DNA of 64,000 bases from the NCBI RefSeq assembly GCF_051401765.1, contig NC_135073.1, positions 7,874,001 to 7,938,000 of the forward strand. Reading direction: 5' to 3'. Below are positions 47,398-61,529 of this stretch, piece by piece. The first letter of the stretch is position 1, and each line of letters starts with the position of its first letter. The position numbers and the translations under genes are program-made. Source of the DNA: Calliopsis andreniformis. Its lineage: Eukaryota > Arthropoda > Insecta > Hymenoptera > Andrenidae. The notes beneath the pieces are model-generated. The model made no database searches, was not told the DNA's origin, and saw nothing but the letters and a program-made list of their open reading frames with translations.

Positions 47398-50300
47398 CTG
47401 CAAAAAGAAAATAGAGAATAGATTAGTGGAGAATAGTCTGTGTCTGATATTTGCGAATTATAAAAATCCTAAGTCTATTATTTTACACTATTATCATATT
47501 GACGCAATTTTATAATTACATATCGTTCATTCTATGACATTCATAATTACAAAACTTATCAATAGGTTTTCGTTACATTCGTGTTTTGTTTTATACCGTC
47601 AAAAGTATACTTTGGGATTAATTTATATAGCAGTATTTATATATTTTTTAGAGATGCTACAATCTCGTACTTAATGTAACTTCTAGAATATTGAATGAAT
47701 ATTTAACAATTGAGACTATTTAAAGGTGCTTGAAATTAATGGATAAACAATTCAATATTTGAACGAAGCTACCTTCTTTCGATGTGAGTGCATTAATAAA
47801 GTGCTTAATACCGTGCCAAATACGTAATATAAAGTTTCTTGTAAATTTGGTTAGCTTGGTGAATTTACGTCAAAGTTACACTTAAAGTCTACGTAGTTCC
47901 AAAATTGATGAGGTGCAACTTCGCTGTGCTACGGAGTTCGATCGTAAAAGTGCAGATAAATTATGTGGCAGACTATAAGCGCTCTACGTAATTCAATCAT
48001 GAAATCTTAAAAATTTGTAGAACAGTGTAAAATGATTAATGGGATGGTTATACTTTCTTCTAACAATTTTCTTATCGATTTTATTCTTTTTTTAATGTAA
48101 TAAGTATAGGTAAAAATCATATTCTGAAGCAGAATTAGTTGGCGAGGAAAAAGAGAAATTTGCACAATGGTTAGGTATTGTTAGCTTCAAACAATTCAAT
48201 CGGTAATAAGAATCATCGATAATTTTGTAATTAATAGAAGGGAAGATGGTAATATGGAACCTTCTTTTGTTTTTAGGTAATTATGCAACACTAATGAACT
48301 AATTAACTTAAATACTCAAGTAATCTAATCCTCATTTGTTCCTCTTTGACACCTAAGTATTCAAAGTGAATGTAAAAATACTTAATTGGAGAATTTAACT
48401 TTACTTTTAATCATCAACTTGTCCACTCATTAGTTCTGTTATTAATCAAAATTGGAGTTTAATTTACTGACAGAGTTCCATATTACCACCTTTTTGTCTA
48501 CAACTTTTATAAAGTAAGCACATTCGAAATATTCAAAAGACTTAAAGATTTGCAAAATATTTGAAAACTTCCAAATGCTATAATTTTATTTAATTATATT
48601 AGATTGTGAATCCAAAATATTTAAAATTGCTTTCAATAGCATTATTCACAAAGATGTCTCGTTCTTAAAATTCTGGTCAACTTCAGAAGAAACAATTTGG
48701 AACAACATCGAATATTTTGCACAAACGTTCAATTCTCCTACAAAACGATTAAAAGTCCTAGATTCTAAAAATCTAACAATTGAAACACTTGACAATACCA
48801 TACATTCTAAACTTATTTACAAAACAACTCTTCAGGCTCACCCAACATAACCATCCAAATATTCTACAAAAATCTTTCCCCAAAAAAGCTACTCATTGCT
48901 ATAAACTATTCCACCGAACACATCGGTTCGACCCCTAGATTTATTCCCCCGAACTGCCACCGAAACTCCCTGGAGGATCAACTCAACAGATACCTCTCGC
49001 CAGACATCCCCAACACGAAAAATCCGTCGCACTATCGAAACTATCGTTACCCACAGAAAGAGATTAATAAAACCATAAATCCCCAACAAGCCATTTCCCC
49101 GATTACAAAATTTGTCGGTATAATCTCACTGGATTGATTGGATAACCCTGACAAGCTCACAGCGATTAAGAACCCCAATTCCAGAGCCCAGTCGCTCAGC
49201 AGGAACTCACGCTTGCTCCGTCAAAGACAAAAGCCATTCGCTCTGAATAATTCCAAGGGAACGGTGAAAATAGCGACGAGTTTATAGCGAGACAATACCG
49301 TACACCCAGCCGTTTAAACGCGACAGCTCCCCCCGCCGCCCCCGTTTCCACGTTAGCTTCGGCGACGTCAGGGAAAGGGGGTCACAGGTTTGACGACGCG
49401 GAACCTGGGTGCAGCCGACTAGAGCCGTTCGAGATATCGAACGTCGGTGACGAGGAGGTTCAGCCATGGTGGTCTAAGTTCGAGACCAGGCGGGGGATCA
49501 GGCTACACCAAGCTGGCGGGCTATGGGTGTAAACGCGACCGGTAAACCACAGTCTGTAATTGCCTCGTTCGAGGATAGAAAGTTCTCAGGACGTCGAAAC
49601 GTCCCGTTAAGAACTTACCAAGGGGAACGTTCTCCTCGTTTCTGAAAGCTCGGCATTATCTCTTTATTGCTGCCCCTCCTCTCCCCCCCCTATCCACCAC
49701 TCCCACCTGGAACGTTACTCTTAGCATTCTTGGAATGTCGTCCCCTCCACAACCGCCAATTCCTCCTGCTCCTGTTTGCGTTATCGGTTCGCTCGAAAGA
49801 AAAAAAAAAAATTTTTCTTCCCGCTGAAACGCTTACGTAGGGCACCATAATATCGATTTTTCGCTCCCTACGCGCGTCCATGAAATTATTATTTCCTTTT
49901 TACGAGGCACCGTGGTTTGCTGCGTTCGACGGATCGATGCGCGAGGAGGGGGGAGGTGAACAGTGAATGTCAAAGCGTCATTTGTTTCGCGGACGCCGGG
50001 AATTAACGGCCGATTTTCCGTTTCGTTGTTTGCCTCATTTAGGCGCAGGATTATTCATTAAAACGGTAAGCCGAGGGAGATAGGAGCCGACGTGAGGTGT
50101 GGAATGGGAATTGGTTTTAATGTGAGAAATTTAATGCAATAGAAATTAAGGAAACGTTTCGTTGCTGGTTGGATATGATTGGATTTTTTGTAACGAAGTT
50201 TTTTTAGACTGTGTTACGGTGGAAAATATTTGTAAAATGGGAGGGTGAACTTCGTTCGGAAGTTACGGATCAATTTTTATCAATAGCAATTTTTATTCGT

Positions 50301-53300
50301 TATTAAGGATTGATAAAAAGTTTGCGAGAAGTGTGCTGGGCTTTCTGATTCTTGTGTTAAATTTATTTACTAGCCCTTGCACCACCTTAATTTACGCGAA
50401 AAGTAGAAAGCATTTGTGTAAGAAACTTCTGTATCTCCAATAGTTTCCTAGATAGCATCGGTGGGTGAAAGTTTGAAACGTAGTTTCACCTTTTAAACTC
50501 GAGTTGCCGCAGTTAAAAAGAATACGTGTCCCATAATTCTTTTTGATAAGGAATCGCCGTTCGATATTTCATGATTGCTCCTCGTTGTGCTTTTACAATG
50601 ATTTAAAAGGTTCTACAAATTTTTATCTGTAATTTCGTGAATGTCAAAATCCACGTAAATTGGTTAATATTTATTATTTTGAAAAATATTCAAACTGTGA
50701 AGAGAAAATATTTTAAGAATTATTTACCGAGATAACATTCATTTGCTACACGTTTGTGGACTTTTTGCATAAAATAATTACTGATTTTTAAATAAAATTC
50801 TTACTTCTGCTTTTGAACTAATCTGTCATACAGATTTATAGGTGGAATTCCCCTCAAATTGCACGAGATATAATTTTTTATGTATCTTCTACGAAAACTG
50901 TCGATCAAATAGGAGGTCATATCGTTCCATCATTACATCAAATTTTTCAAATCGACAGGAAGATAAGGCAATTGATTTTTGCGACTTGTTATCGTGTCAA
51001 GGAGCGTCGATGCATGAAAAATTGGTATTCATATGAAATGATTTGTACGAAAAATTGCTAGGAAAGCTTTAAAGGGGTTACATCGGGTGTACTTTGCTGA
51101 AAAATTGAGGGGTTACTATAGATCCGTACTATCACGAGGGTTTCATACTAGCGAGATTCCCTGAATGAAAATCAGCTCTAAAAGAAAAGATCACGAAGAT
51201 GAGATTCGTTCACCTGAGACTCCTTCAGATAGGAGCGGTATGAGTATGCGATAAAAAATTTTATCGTCGCTCATGCATGCTAAAAATTTATTGTCTTCTG
51301 AATGAATCGTAATCAGTTGTCTGTCAAAATGTGACGTGCATTTTTCATAATCAAATTATCGGATCTAAGTTATATATAAAGAAAGAAAACGTGCACTCGA
51401 TAATCAATCTTGTAATGAGAAAATTTTTCAGTACAACTCTTAAGAAATAACAATGGTACCAAGTCTAATAATTTATAGTTTTAGAAAAACGTAATTTAGT
51501 ATAATCATGCTTCAATTTTGATTCATTATGCCAAAAGATGCATTCATAAATATTATTGTAGTACGACTACTTTTAAAGTAGAGCTTAGTAATAAACTCTT
51601 TCATATTTTTATATTTATTTTCAAATTATGGTGGAACATGTTTGACACATTTTTTATTTCCTATTATTTTTATTTATTTATACTTCTTATTGTGCTGAAA
51701 ATTACTGTCTTAGAATTGTATTTCAAATGTATATTATATCTTTCTCGATTTTGTAAATTTTTGCATGTATTCATCTGATTAAAAAAATACCATCTTAAAG
51801 AATTTTTAATTCAAATATAACATCATTTTCTTCTTAGAAGTAACATTTGGAAGCTTGGTTCACAATATAGATTAAAAGGATTCACAATAATCCTCGAGAT
51901 ATACTACTGGAATATGAGGTAGCAGCGCGCAAGTAGAATGACTAAACAATAAGTCAGACATATCGATAAAATTACTGAATCCTATATGGACATCTCAAAT
52001 TTAAAGAGATTTTCAAATAGAACTTTTAACAATAAATCGATACAATTCTAAAAATCATCAAATTTCATTAAAAATGATAAAAAAGAATCACGAACACGTG
52101 AGAAGATATTCGAATTTCCCTTGCTCAACTAGTGTTTGAAAAAGATGTAGAAGGCGGTCGAAAGCCCTGTTAATATCGTTCTCGCCTCGTATCTCGATTT
52201 TCGTGAGCATACCTTCGAAAATAGTCATGAAAATTCAATGGCGAAGGTAAGTGACACCTCATAACGTCAAAATTTCCTGCGTCATTTCCTCTTCACTATC
52301 ACCTTTCAATAAGTGACCTATATTTCGCGCGTGCACGGCCAAGTATCAAAGGCGGATATATCTCGCTTAAGGAAATCTATCTAGGTCTATATTTACCGAA
52401 CCTTTCGATTCGATGGTGTCGCACAGAAGGTATTCCGTGATTTATGGGTGGTGGCTTGGACATGCTCGTTGCATAAAGCTCGCCATTACGGAAAGAGCCT
52501 GTCCCCTCGACACATTCGGCTCATTAGGTAGCTGATTACACACGAACGCGGCCAAAATCGAACTTATACGTGGTCGATCGATGCCAATGTCTATCGGTGC
52601 CTCAATGAAACTTCATTTATATCATTTGCATGTACATGAGATTCGCTCTGAAACCCTTCAATTTATAATGCATATGGGCTGTTTCAAAAGTAGAGTTTAA
52701 TCATGCTCCTTGCATTTCCTTCAAAGAAGCTTTAGTTGTGTATATATAGTAGTTGCCTAGTTTTTAATAAAACTAGATTTTTTTAATATCTGCATCTTTA
52801 TCCTATTCCTAAATTTCATGTAAATTAACCCATATGCAGGCGAATATTAAGATCTCTAAAAAAAGATTAATATTTTTCTTGGTGCAATGAAGCAAATAAG
52901 AAAGTGCAAAATATTCTGCAGATTTAATAAGCTTTAGATACAAGTTTTCTTATTTTCACTTAAGATTATTACTAAGATGATTATTCACTTTTTTCTAACG
53001 TTTCAAGTTGCACTGTGATACCGAGTTAATTCATTTTTCATTATGAAGTGTCTTATGACCCCTCAGCTAGCTCATAGTAAGACAAAACGTTCTTAAAACC
53101 AATTCATAACCAAGCTCCTCACTTTCATCTCGCCGAAGTTTCAAAGACAATGCACAATAACAGTACTTTTACTCGATTTATGTAACTCCAAGCTCTACTG
53201 AATATATCAATAATTCTACAAGGTTCAACTGTTAGCCTTTCACCAACTCACCGTCCAGTTAACATCCCCCTCCTACCCCAGTCGACCAACTCGACGATCA

Positions 53301-54570
53301 GTTAACTAGATTTACCCCACGGATCCAGAAACTTTTTACTCCCAGACGAATCCCCGATAACTTGTCGCGGGTGCACGCGCGGAGATGAAAGATCAACAAG
53401 AAATTCCGAGTGGTGAACTCAACATTTTCCCTTGACCGCGCGCGCGACGTCCCGTTCGCGGCGCGGCGGAGTTTCGAGGTCAAACAAAAAGGGAAACGAC
53501 GGGTCAGGATGGAGAAGGAAAGGGAAAAAATAATAGTGGAGAAAGGCGGAGGGGGTTGGCGAGGGGGAGAGGAGAAAAGGGTGGCAAGCAGCGCGAGGGA
53601 GAGAGAGGATTGGAAAGGAAGGAGGCAACGATGTTGGACTTTCGCAATATCTCCTCTTGCTCTCCCTTACGCCAGGCAAGGAAGTTTCCACTTTTCTCCA
53701 TTTTATGGCGAATGGAATCTCTAGTGGTCGACGATGGAACTCGAATGTACGTATCTCGTACCCCCTTAAATAACGTAGATACTTGAAGTTTCGTTGGCAC
53801 TGACCACCCCCGCGGCGCGCCAATATTTCCCCGGAGTAAATTCATGCTGGCAGCCCTAAGTGGACATCGGCTCTGTCTCCCTCTGTCTTCCTTCTTCGCT
53901 CTCCCAAGTATCCACGGATATTTGAATAATTAGTTCCCCGATGCTGGTGCCGTATTTATAACTTTCCTTGCTGGCCCGTTAAACCGCCACATCGACCGGG
54001 ATGAAAGGATAAAAATTGCCTGCCCGCCTCTCACCCTCTACCCAAGCTTCTAGGAACGCTTCGCAGGGTCCGCGGGTGAGCGCGCGCGCGACCAACCGAG
54101 CGCTTGGCAATTGTTGTACCCGCGTAATTGTTATCCGTTTTCGTGGAACCGGAGGAGCGCTTCAGTCATTGTCCGTGGCAACAGCCCTATTTCATGACGA
54201 CAATGACGCTCACGGGATACGATTATTTCGAGGCGGATAGTGTCTTTATGCCCGGCGTAGACGAATTTAAGGAGCGGGCACAAAGGTGAGAGAATGTAAG
54301 ACGTAAATCAGTTTCCGCGAGTCCTCTTGGAGGATTCTCCTTGGTAGCCTTTCAAAGGGGCTGGGATTTATAGAGTGAAACGTTTAGCGCTTAAATGGTG
54401 GACGCCGCTACTGTTTCAGATTTAAGTAACTGCTGAGATGTGGTTGATATTTGAATTTTATAGGGAGTGTTTTACTGTCGTTTCATGGCAAAATTTCAGT
54501 TATAATTTTCAGAGTTTTGTAATTGATTGTTGGTGAATTGGTAATGGAAGGAGAAAGTTTGATCTATATT

Positions 54571-54828
54571 CAGATAGTACACGATGTCTTGAAGGTATCT
54601 ATTTTATGTCTATTTTATGCCTGCACGTCTTACGATATAATTTAGACGCCTTAAAAACAGTGTATGTCTTAAAGATTTGAGAAATTTACGTCCATAAGAA
54701 ATTTTAAACACTTACGCTTTTGCATGTCTTAAAGACGTCTATATTTGTTAGAACGTCTTTAAGACGCCTTATGAATGTCTTTTAATACGTCCTTAAGACG
54801 TTTATAAAACACTTCTGCGCTATGTGGG
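54571..54828 (-). mobile_element. GACGTC-palindrome repeat family, copy 2 (inverted)
   Basis: The reverse complement of the left part, AGGCATAAAATAGACATAAA, matches the right parts of copies 1 and 3 (AAGCATAAAATGGACATAAA and AGGCATAAAATAGACATAAA). The interior again carries GACGTC/TTAA units. The ends, CAGATAGTACACGATG and the reverse complement of CTTCTGCGCTATGTGGG, are weakly alike, hinting at short terminal inverted repeats. Confidence 0.6.
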
Positions 54829-55260
54829 TTATGTTTTACTGTTTATAGGTTGTTAAGATTTCTAAGACAAACTGTAGAGAAAATTAGATAGATAATATAT
54901 GAATATCAATTTATAGTTAATGAAAATTTATAGAAAATAAATATGCTCAGTAACTATGCAAGTATTTTGTACATAATTCTACAGAATAATTGTGTTTAAT
55001 GAATTATTTTAGTCTAGCTTTTAGAGATGGTAGTGTTTTCTTTAAATATTTCCAAAGTTAATGCTATTGTACGGTATATTAACACTAGAATCATCAAAAT
55101 AGTAAATATGACTATTTTGTTATTTTTGCGTAAAATTTACTAAAATTCAGAACATAACATTTCTTGAGACTTCCTAAGATTTTTAATACGATATACGTAT
55201 ACTCGATTAATTTGTACAATTCTATAATTTACTTTTTTCTTCTTCCCCAAATCCATAAAA

Positions 55261-55640
55261 AACACAGAGATGTCTTGAAAACATCTTAAAGATATCCTGC
55301 AAAGTCCTAAAAATGTACAAAAGACGTCTTTGATACATTCAAAGTTACAAATCAGTATATCTTTTGAATGTCTTAAGAGATATTCATGAGACGTCTTAAA
55401 TACATTCAAATTACGTCTATAAGATGTTTAGACAAAAAATAGACGTCTTTAAAATATCCAAAACTATAAGTCTTTAGGGCATCCATGTAGTGTGTCTTTA
55501 AGATTTCTTACGGACACAAATTTAAATTTTAAGACGTACGCTGTCAGATGTTTTTACGACATCCAAATTATGTCGTACGACGTTCAGGCATAAAATAGAC
55601 ATAAAATAGACGTCCCCAAGACGTTGTGTGTTATCTGCGA
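55261..55640 (+). mobile_element. GACGTC-palindrome repeat family, copy 3
   Basis: Aligns with copy 1 end to end and is about 85 bases longer, the extra length lying in additional GACGTCTTTAA-type units. Right end GTGTGTTATCTG mirrors the left end CAGATAGTACAC of copy 2, so copies 2 and 3 form an inverted pair about 430 bases apart. Confidence 0.65.
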
Positions 55641-56479
55641 GGTGGTCAATATAGCACGTCTAAACATAGTAAAAAATAAAAATCGATATATGTTTATTAT
55701 TGGCAGCTTCAATGTCAAAAACAAGACATATACAAACACTTAACGCAATAATGTGTTCCTATATAAATAAAAGTGCAAGTGACTAAAATTGCTAAATACT
55801 ATACAAAGTACTCTTTTTCGTTTTCAATGCTAGAACTTGTCTAAATATCCATTAAGATTATTAAACTTCTTAATCGAACCAACTAGAAAAAACCAGAAAA
55901 ATAAACAGAAGCATGAAAAACAAATGAAGAGAAATATGAAACGTAAGAGGAGTAGTTCGATGAAAATTCCTTGCTATTTTCTTTTTTCCTTTTGCCTTGA
56001 ACATTGCATAACTCATCTCTTTTCGACTCCCACGCTTTTATATCGATATCCGTTTACCGTTCCTTACGGTCCTGTTGCATAATTTAGGATACCCCCATAT
56101 CCAAATATCTCTCAAACAAGGGAAAATAGACCGGCATGCATATTGAAGCCACTGTGTACATATTGTATTATAAAACTTTACGACAGAGAAAATTACTTTC
56201 AACGAGACTCGAACGGTCTCGCTAAACGACCGCTATGCTTTGTCGTGTGTGTGTGGTTGTGTGTATACAGCATACGTGTACGCATTTACGCGGATAGAAG
56301 ACGATCAAACGGGAGTACCGATTTAAGATAGCAGTTCTAGTCGAATAATAAACGGCAGTTCGCTGGTATCATATAACTTCGCCAATATCGGTGCGCGTAT
56401 TGTGACGAAGTATTAAAAATATCTGAAAAAATAGTCATGGAAATTGCTAAATACTTCTATCCACTTTGAAATACTGTCA

Positions 56480-57450
56480 CTAACCTACGAAGAAAATTCT
56501 GCGGCCATTAGTGTACGTAAAAATGCCTTCGTGAGATATGGATGATTCCAGCATGACAAAGGAGAGAAACGAAAGAACAGTATGTACACGGTGAGTAAAG
56601 TAGCAACAAAGTTCACTACCCGATCTAATGTGGGAAGACGACCGTTCGAAAGAGGGAATTTCTAATAACATTCACTTTCTTTTATGTATACTGCTCTACG
56701 ATTTAGACAGAATGAGAGAAACAAATGAATAATAAGAGAAAGATGATTTCTTTTGAAGTATATCAACATAAGGGAGAAACTAATCGAGAATGGTACTCGT
56801 GGACTGTGGACTAAAAGCTCGACACCCGCAGCTTCTACTTCCAAAAGTTTATACAAAATTCCTTATGTATAGTATAAATGAGTTTAGCATGACAAAGAGA
56901 AAATTAACAATGATGAAAAATAGAAATGTAGATGAAAAAACTAGCAGTGAACAGATATTATACAGGGTGATTCATAACTATAGATCCACAGAGTTGGGGA
57001 CGAATTAAAAGAAACATTTTCTGTTTATCAAATATATGTTCCATCCTGTTTTATAATGAAAATTCGTTGTATTTTTCGTTGTATGGTGAAAATTCAAAGT
57101 TTACTCAATAATTAAACTCAATTTTAATAACAACTCACGAGTACAGGTGAACTATTCCCATTAACGTTCAAAAGCTTTGTCGCTTAAGAATGATAGGGGC
57201 AGGAACATGTGCATATTTAAATAGAAAATGTTTCTCAGCATCCCTTGTCGATGGACCTATAAATCAGAATCACCCTATATACGCAGTACTTTAAATCATT
57301 CAATCGATGGAAAAGTTCGTATTTTCGACTCTACTTCCAAAATTGTACCAAGAAAATCTTACGTACAGTACGAATGAGTTCAGCATGACAAAGAAAAAGA
57401 AATAATAATAAGGACGGAAGAGAGAACAGCCGTATGTACAGGGAGAAAAA
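56480..57450. repeat. Degenerate tandem repeat of about 170 bp, interrupted by a TIR element
   Basis: The anchor GCATGACAAAG occurs at 56551, 56887 and 57383, and a weaker match (TTTAGACAGAATGAGAGAAAC) lies near 56702-56722. Spacing from 56551 to 56887 is 336, about two units. From 56887 to 57383 it is 496, which becomes about 175 after removing a 321-bp insertion. Shared flanks include ACTTCCAAAA, ATGAGTT(T/C)AGCATGAC and GAGAAAAATAGTAGC/GATGAAAAAACTAGC. Confidence 0.55.
56961..57279. mobile_element. Non-autonomous TIR element, 319 bp, TA target (Tc1/mariner-like MITE)
   Basis: Ends TACAGGGTGATTC (56961) and the reverse complement of GAATCACCCTATA (57267-57279) match at 12 of 13 positions, and weaker inverted similarity continues inward (ATAACTATAGATCCA against TGATTTATAGGTCCA). 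TA dinucleotides flank both sides (56959-56960 and 57280-57281). Removing the element rejoins AGATATTA to CGCAGTACTTT, matching the uninterrupted copy near 57462-57476 (AGATATATTACTTT). No open frame of note. Confidence 0.65.
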
Positions 57451-57632
57451 TAGTAGCGATAAGATATATTACTTTGTATCGACAGATAACGGTATCAGCC
57501 GATGCCAAGGCCCGCAGAACCCTGGTCTCTACTTCCGGTTCACTTGTCGTTGTATCCTATGTAAGCCGACGCTGCTGATATTTTTCTCCACGCAAGGACG
57601 TACACAAGTACGAAGAGGTGAAAATGGAAAGT

Positions 57633-57682
57633 TGATAGTATGTATAATAATAATGATAATAATGATGATAATAATATAATAA
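57633..57682. repeat. (ATAATG/ATAAT)n low-complexity tract
   Basis: ATAATAATGATAATAATGATGATAATA-type sequence; a simple interrupted trinucleotide repeat. Confidence 0.75.
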
Positions 57683-57880
57683 ATACAACAGAGATAAGTA
57701 TTAATATAATGTAAAGGTAATTGGAAAAGTTAGAAGTACCAGTAATAATATTAAAAAGAGAAGTAAGAGAAGTAAGAAAAAAGTATGAAAACATATTTTG
57801 AATAAAGAGTAAATTAGATAACGTTCGTAGCTAGCTTGTTTTGATTTTTGGTACACTTACACACTTTCGTCTAAGCTCTC

Positions 57881-57925
57881 ACTCCCTCTCTCTTTCTTTC
57901 TCTTTTTCTCTCTCTTTCTTTTCTT
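57881..57925. repeat. (CT)n-rich tract
   Basis: An interrupted CTCTTTCT-type tract of about 45 bases. Confidence 0.75.
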
Positions 57926-60900
57926 TGCTACTGGCCTTAACTCCTGCCGTATCACCTTCCTGCAAAATATCCTTGTTAAAGCGACACGTACGATAATGTG
58001 ACCAAGTGCTGCGACGTTTCCTATAGAGTACAATCGATACTACCTTTTATCAAATACGTGTTAACATATAAATAGTAAATATTATCCTCAAATATTGTTG
58101 TCTGTTAAACTCTGAACTTGATTGAGTTTTGTAACATATTTTCTTTAGTGGTAATTCATTAATAATTCTGACACTATTTTTCATTAATATTGTGGTTGAC
58201 TGTATAAGCAAATGAATAAGAACAACGTGGAACCATTGATACTATTAAAACAAACTGGTGAAGTATAGAAAGTAATTTAATTCAGCTTTGAACTCTTACC
58301 AGTTTATCTATTTTCTCAAAGAAGTTATACTTTTGTTAAATAAGCGTCTTAAAAATTAAAGCGTTCTAAATGTTTTATGGATTGTTGTTTGAATAGAATT
58401 TTAATGGAACTTGTAACATAAAAGAAGTTGTGAGTTCTCAAATTTAACTAAAAATTGCAGTTTAAATCTTTTGTGCTCCTTTTAGTATAGAAACTTTTAT
58501 CCAGTTGAAATTTTGATACGTAAGTTGCAATCCCTCTTTCATCAAACTGTTGTTAAAGACAAAAGATGCTTATAAAGTGGAATTTTTCAAATGGCCAATT
58601 TTAAACAAATATGCAAACATTTTAAATATAATTTTAATTTGCAATATATGTAATAAATTGGGATTACGTATCGATAAAAGCATTGCATTATTTCCGGGTA
58701 AAGAAATAGTTACCAACGAAGACATTTCAATTACAATTTGAAACGCCTTCAATGACAATAGCTTCAATGAAACGCGAGTTTGTGACACAATGAAGCACAC
58801 GGGAAATAAGGAAGAGGTTACACTTTCGATCCTTTCCTACAAATGCGCAACATTAAGCGATTTTCGTCTTTGAATGGGTTCCTTTCTTCTTATTATTATC
58901 CTTCACGCTTACGATTGTGACTGTACTTTGTGCGTCCTTATGCTGCACAGGCACTAACGACAATTTAATGGATCCCCTCATAATGACAAAAAACTGAATA
59001 TTTCCGGGCCAGTTCCTCCTATCGCCTTAGATTATACTATAAATAGTACGATACGCCTTTTTATGGATAGTATAGCCGCGTATTAACGCACGATGAGATC
59101 GAGTATAATTTATTACCAGCTTTACAATGCAGTTATAAAATATCATGACAAGAATGGAATTTCCTTTTATGAGACAATCTCCATCCCCTCCATTTAAAGA
59201 CGTAAATGCTGTTCAATTACGTGGAGAAAAACTTCAAAACTGTTATTATATAAGTAATTACTACACATACAATACAGCAATTAATTACTATAAAGAAATG
59301 TGTGCTGTACAAGAATTTATATCAAATTGCTGTAGAAACTAAGTCGATTGAAAAACGTAATAAGATTTTTTAAGAAGAAACTAGTTTGATGTGATTAAAA
59401 ATAATTTATTTTATGGTTCACTTTTTCTGTAATTGCTTTTTATAGTTGCTAGATACTTTCCTGTTTGCTTTGCTAGATACTTCAGTAAAAGAGCATAATT
59501 TACAACTTTTCATAGGAAATACTGGATACATCTATGCCAAATGTAGAATTCATGTAAAGGAAATATTTGGCTAATATTGATTTTACTGTTTTTGTATAAT
59601 TTAACTAAATTTTAACTAATACCTATACGTTGTAAATGAATCCCACCACTCCTTAGTAATCTAATTATCCTTATTACGTTCCTGGAGTCTCTTGAACTCA
59701 ATTATGGTTCCTATTTCTTTCAACAATACTCAATTTTGAGAATAATACGAAATAATTGTTCTTAATCTCTACTTTTCTGATTCCTTAATGTCACACTAAA
59801 AGCTTACCAGTCGTATTCACAACGACATGCCGGTAGTTATAATTATTCCAAAGAAGATTTCCAAACCGAACATATCAGGGTCAACTCACGAACCTCGAAA
59901 AACTTATCGAAAATACTGAAACGAATCCCTATTCAGCTGTTCATTCGAACGCCACTCACCACTGACCCACATCAATATCCCCCAAACCCGAGCAACCGAA
60001 ACACTCGTCGACTAATCTAAATTTCGAATCGGCAGTGTGTCTTCGCGTCTGAGGTACAACTGGTAATTTTCGCGGTTCGCAGTCACCGACGCTCACTAAT
60101 CCCCGAAACGAGGACTCGGCGTTTAATTGGCGGAATTTGGAAATCGCTTTATTTCAGAGCATCAACGCAAAGCCTATACACACACCCTCGCACCTCCACC
60201 CTACGCCCGCTCATCCACGTGTGTGTACTCGACTCCAACAATAAACACGGACGCGCGTTACCCGCAGGGACATTATCAGGACTAATAAACCTGCAGGCTA
60301 AACCACGCCTGCCATACTTTGCCAAGAAGGCTGAGTAACCGTGGCCGTTAAAGTTTCTGCATAATCTTGGGATAGGCGGTTTCGTTCCACGGGAAAGCCG
60401 TGCCTTGAAACGTGCGCGCGCCAAACATCCCCGGAGTCGCATCCGAACGTACGCGGAAGGGTTATTCGACGATTATTTATGACTGTTGTTTCGTACTCGC
60501 CGCTCTAGCTACCCGTGATTATCGTCTACGGGAGAGCAGGGTAACCTGTCTTTTCCTCCTCGCCCGCGATAGTATCTGGGAGCCTCCGTCGTTATACGGC
60601 TCCCCGACGGAGATACGAGCCGAAATGCGGGAGAATTTTCTGCTTGCCGGTACACCGAGCTGAAAGAGGGATTTATGGCGACCCTTAACCTTCGTCTACT
60701 TTAGCATCGATGCTGATGCGCAAGGCATAAAAACCGCGGCGATTGAATTGTAAACTTGCGTGATCGCACGTTTTACGCCCTCGATTCGAGCCTCTTGAAT
60801 AAATTCGAGGCGAGCAGACGCTGTTGATGGCGATTTGGGGGTGCTGTTGTCAGGGACTTTTTCGTTGTAATTACAATAGTGGTTCGGTTTTGGGGTGAAT

Positions 60901-61319
60901 TGTTAGACTGGTTAGAGTGAATGCGTTTTCTGACGAGCTAATGTTCCGAACTTGGGAACTTGTTTCGCTCATGTGATAAATGATTTGGGTTTGGGTATAC
61001 TGTTCCCTGGTGTAGACCCAGCTTTATAGAAAATTGAAAAATTTATCTTAATATTTATATTTTTTACTGTCGTTCTATATTAAAAATGTGTATGGCTGGT
61101 AAATAATGCTTTGATAGATTTTAATGTGTTGCTTCAAAACTGACTAGCTTTGTATTATATTGCTTTTTCGTATATTTTAAGCTGAATTTTGAAATATATT
61201 AATCATCACATATTTAGTTTCTTGTATTTTTTATTTTATAGAATTAATCATGAAAAGGTAGAAACGGAAAGGCAATGATTCTATATGGAAATATAAGTCG
61301 AAAATATGCGATGAATTTG

Positions 61320-61529
61320 TTTAATATGGTACTTCATTTTCGAGAAAATTGTGCTGGATTTAGATGCTGGAAGAGTACTTCGTAGTCTGACTAGTGACTT
61401 TACCTTCCGCAAAGTAGAAGCATTTCCTTCACTCTAACTTCTCTTGAAGCATCTAGAACTGTACTTCAGTGTACACGTACTTGGCACAAATTCAAAGTTA
61501 ATTTTTCTCAAACGTCCCACTATATTAAA
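61320..61529. mobile_element. Long hairpin (foldback) element, copy 2
   Basis: Inverted-repeat arms begin TTTAATATGGTACTTCATTT on the left and the reverse complement of the right end near 61529 on the right; the arms share GAGAAAA and AGTAC blocks. The reverse complement of the right arm (GAGAAAAATTAACTTTGAAT, later CACTGAAGTACAGTTCTAGA) aligns with the left arm of the 41.2-kb hairpin (GAGAAAATTGAGTTTGAATT, CACCAAAGTACAGTTTTAAG). It is shorter and more diverged than copy 1. Confidence 0.55.

Noticed and set aside
53419..53845. 134- and 113-codon minus-strand frames
   Set aside because: They overlap each other in different frames over a purine/pyrimidine-biased, CpG-rich patch; Pro/Ser/Leu-rich low complexity.
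54571..55640. One single 1.07-kb transposon with long terminal inverted repeats
   Set aside because: The outer ends do match as inverted repeats, but the copy at 38.9 kb shows that the roughly 0.3-kb unit exists alone. Two inverted copies is the simpler reading.
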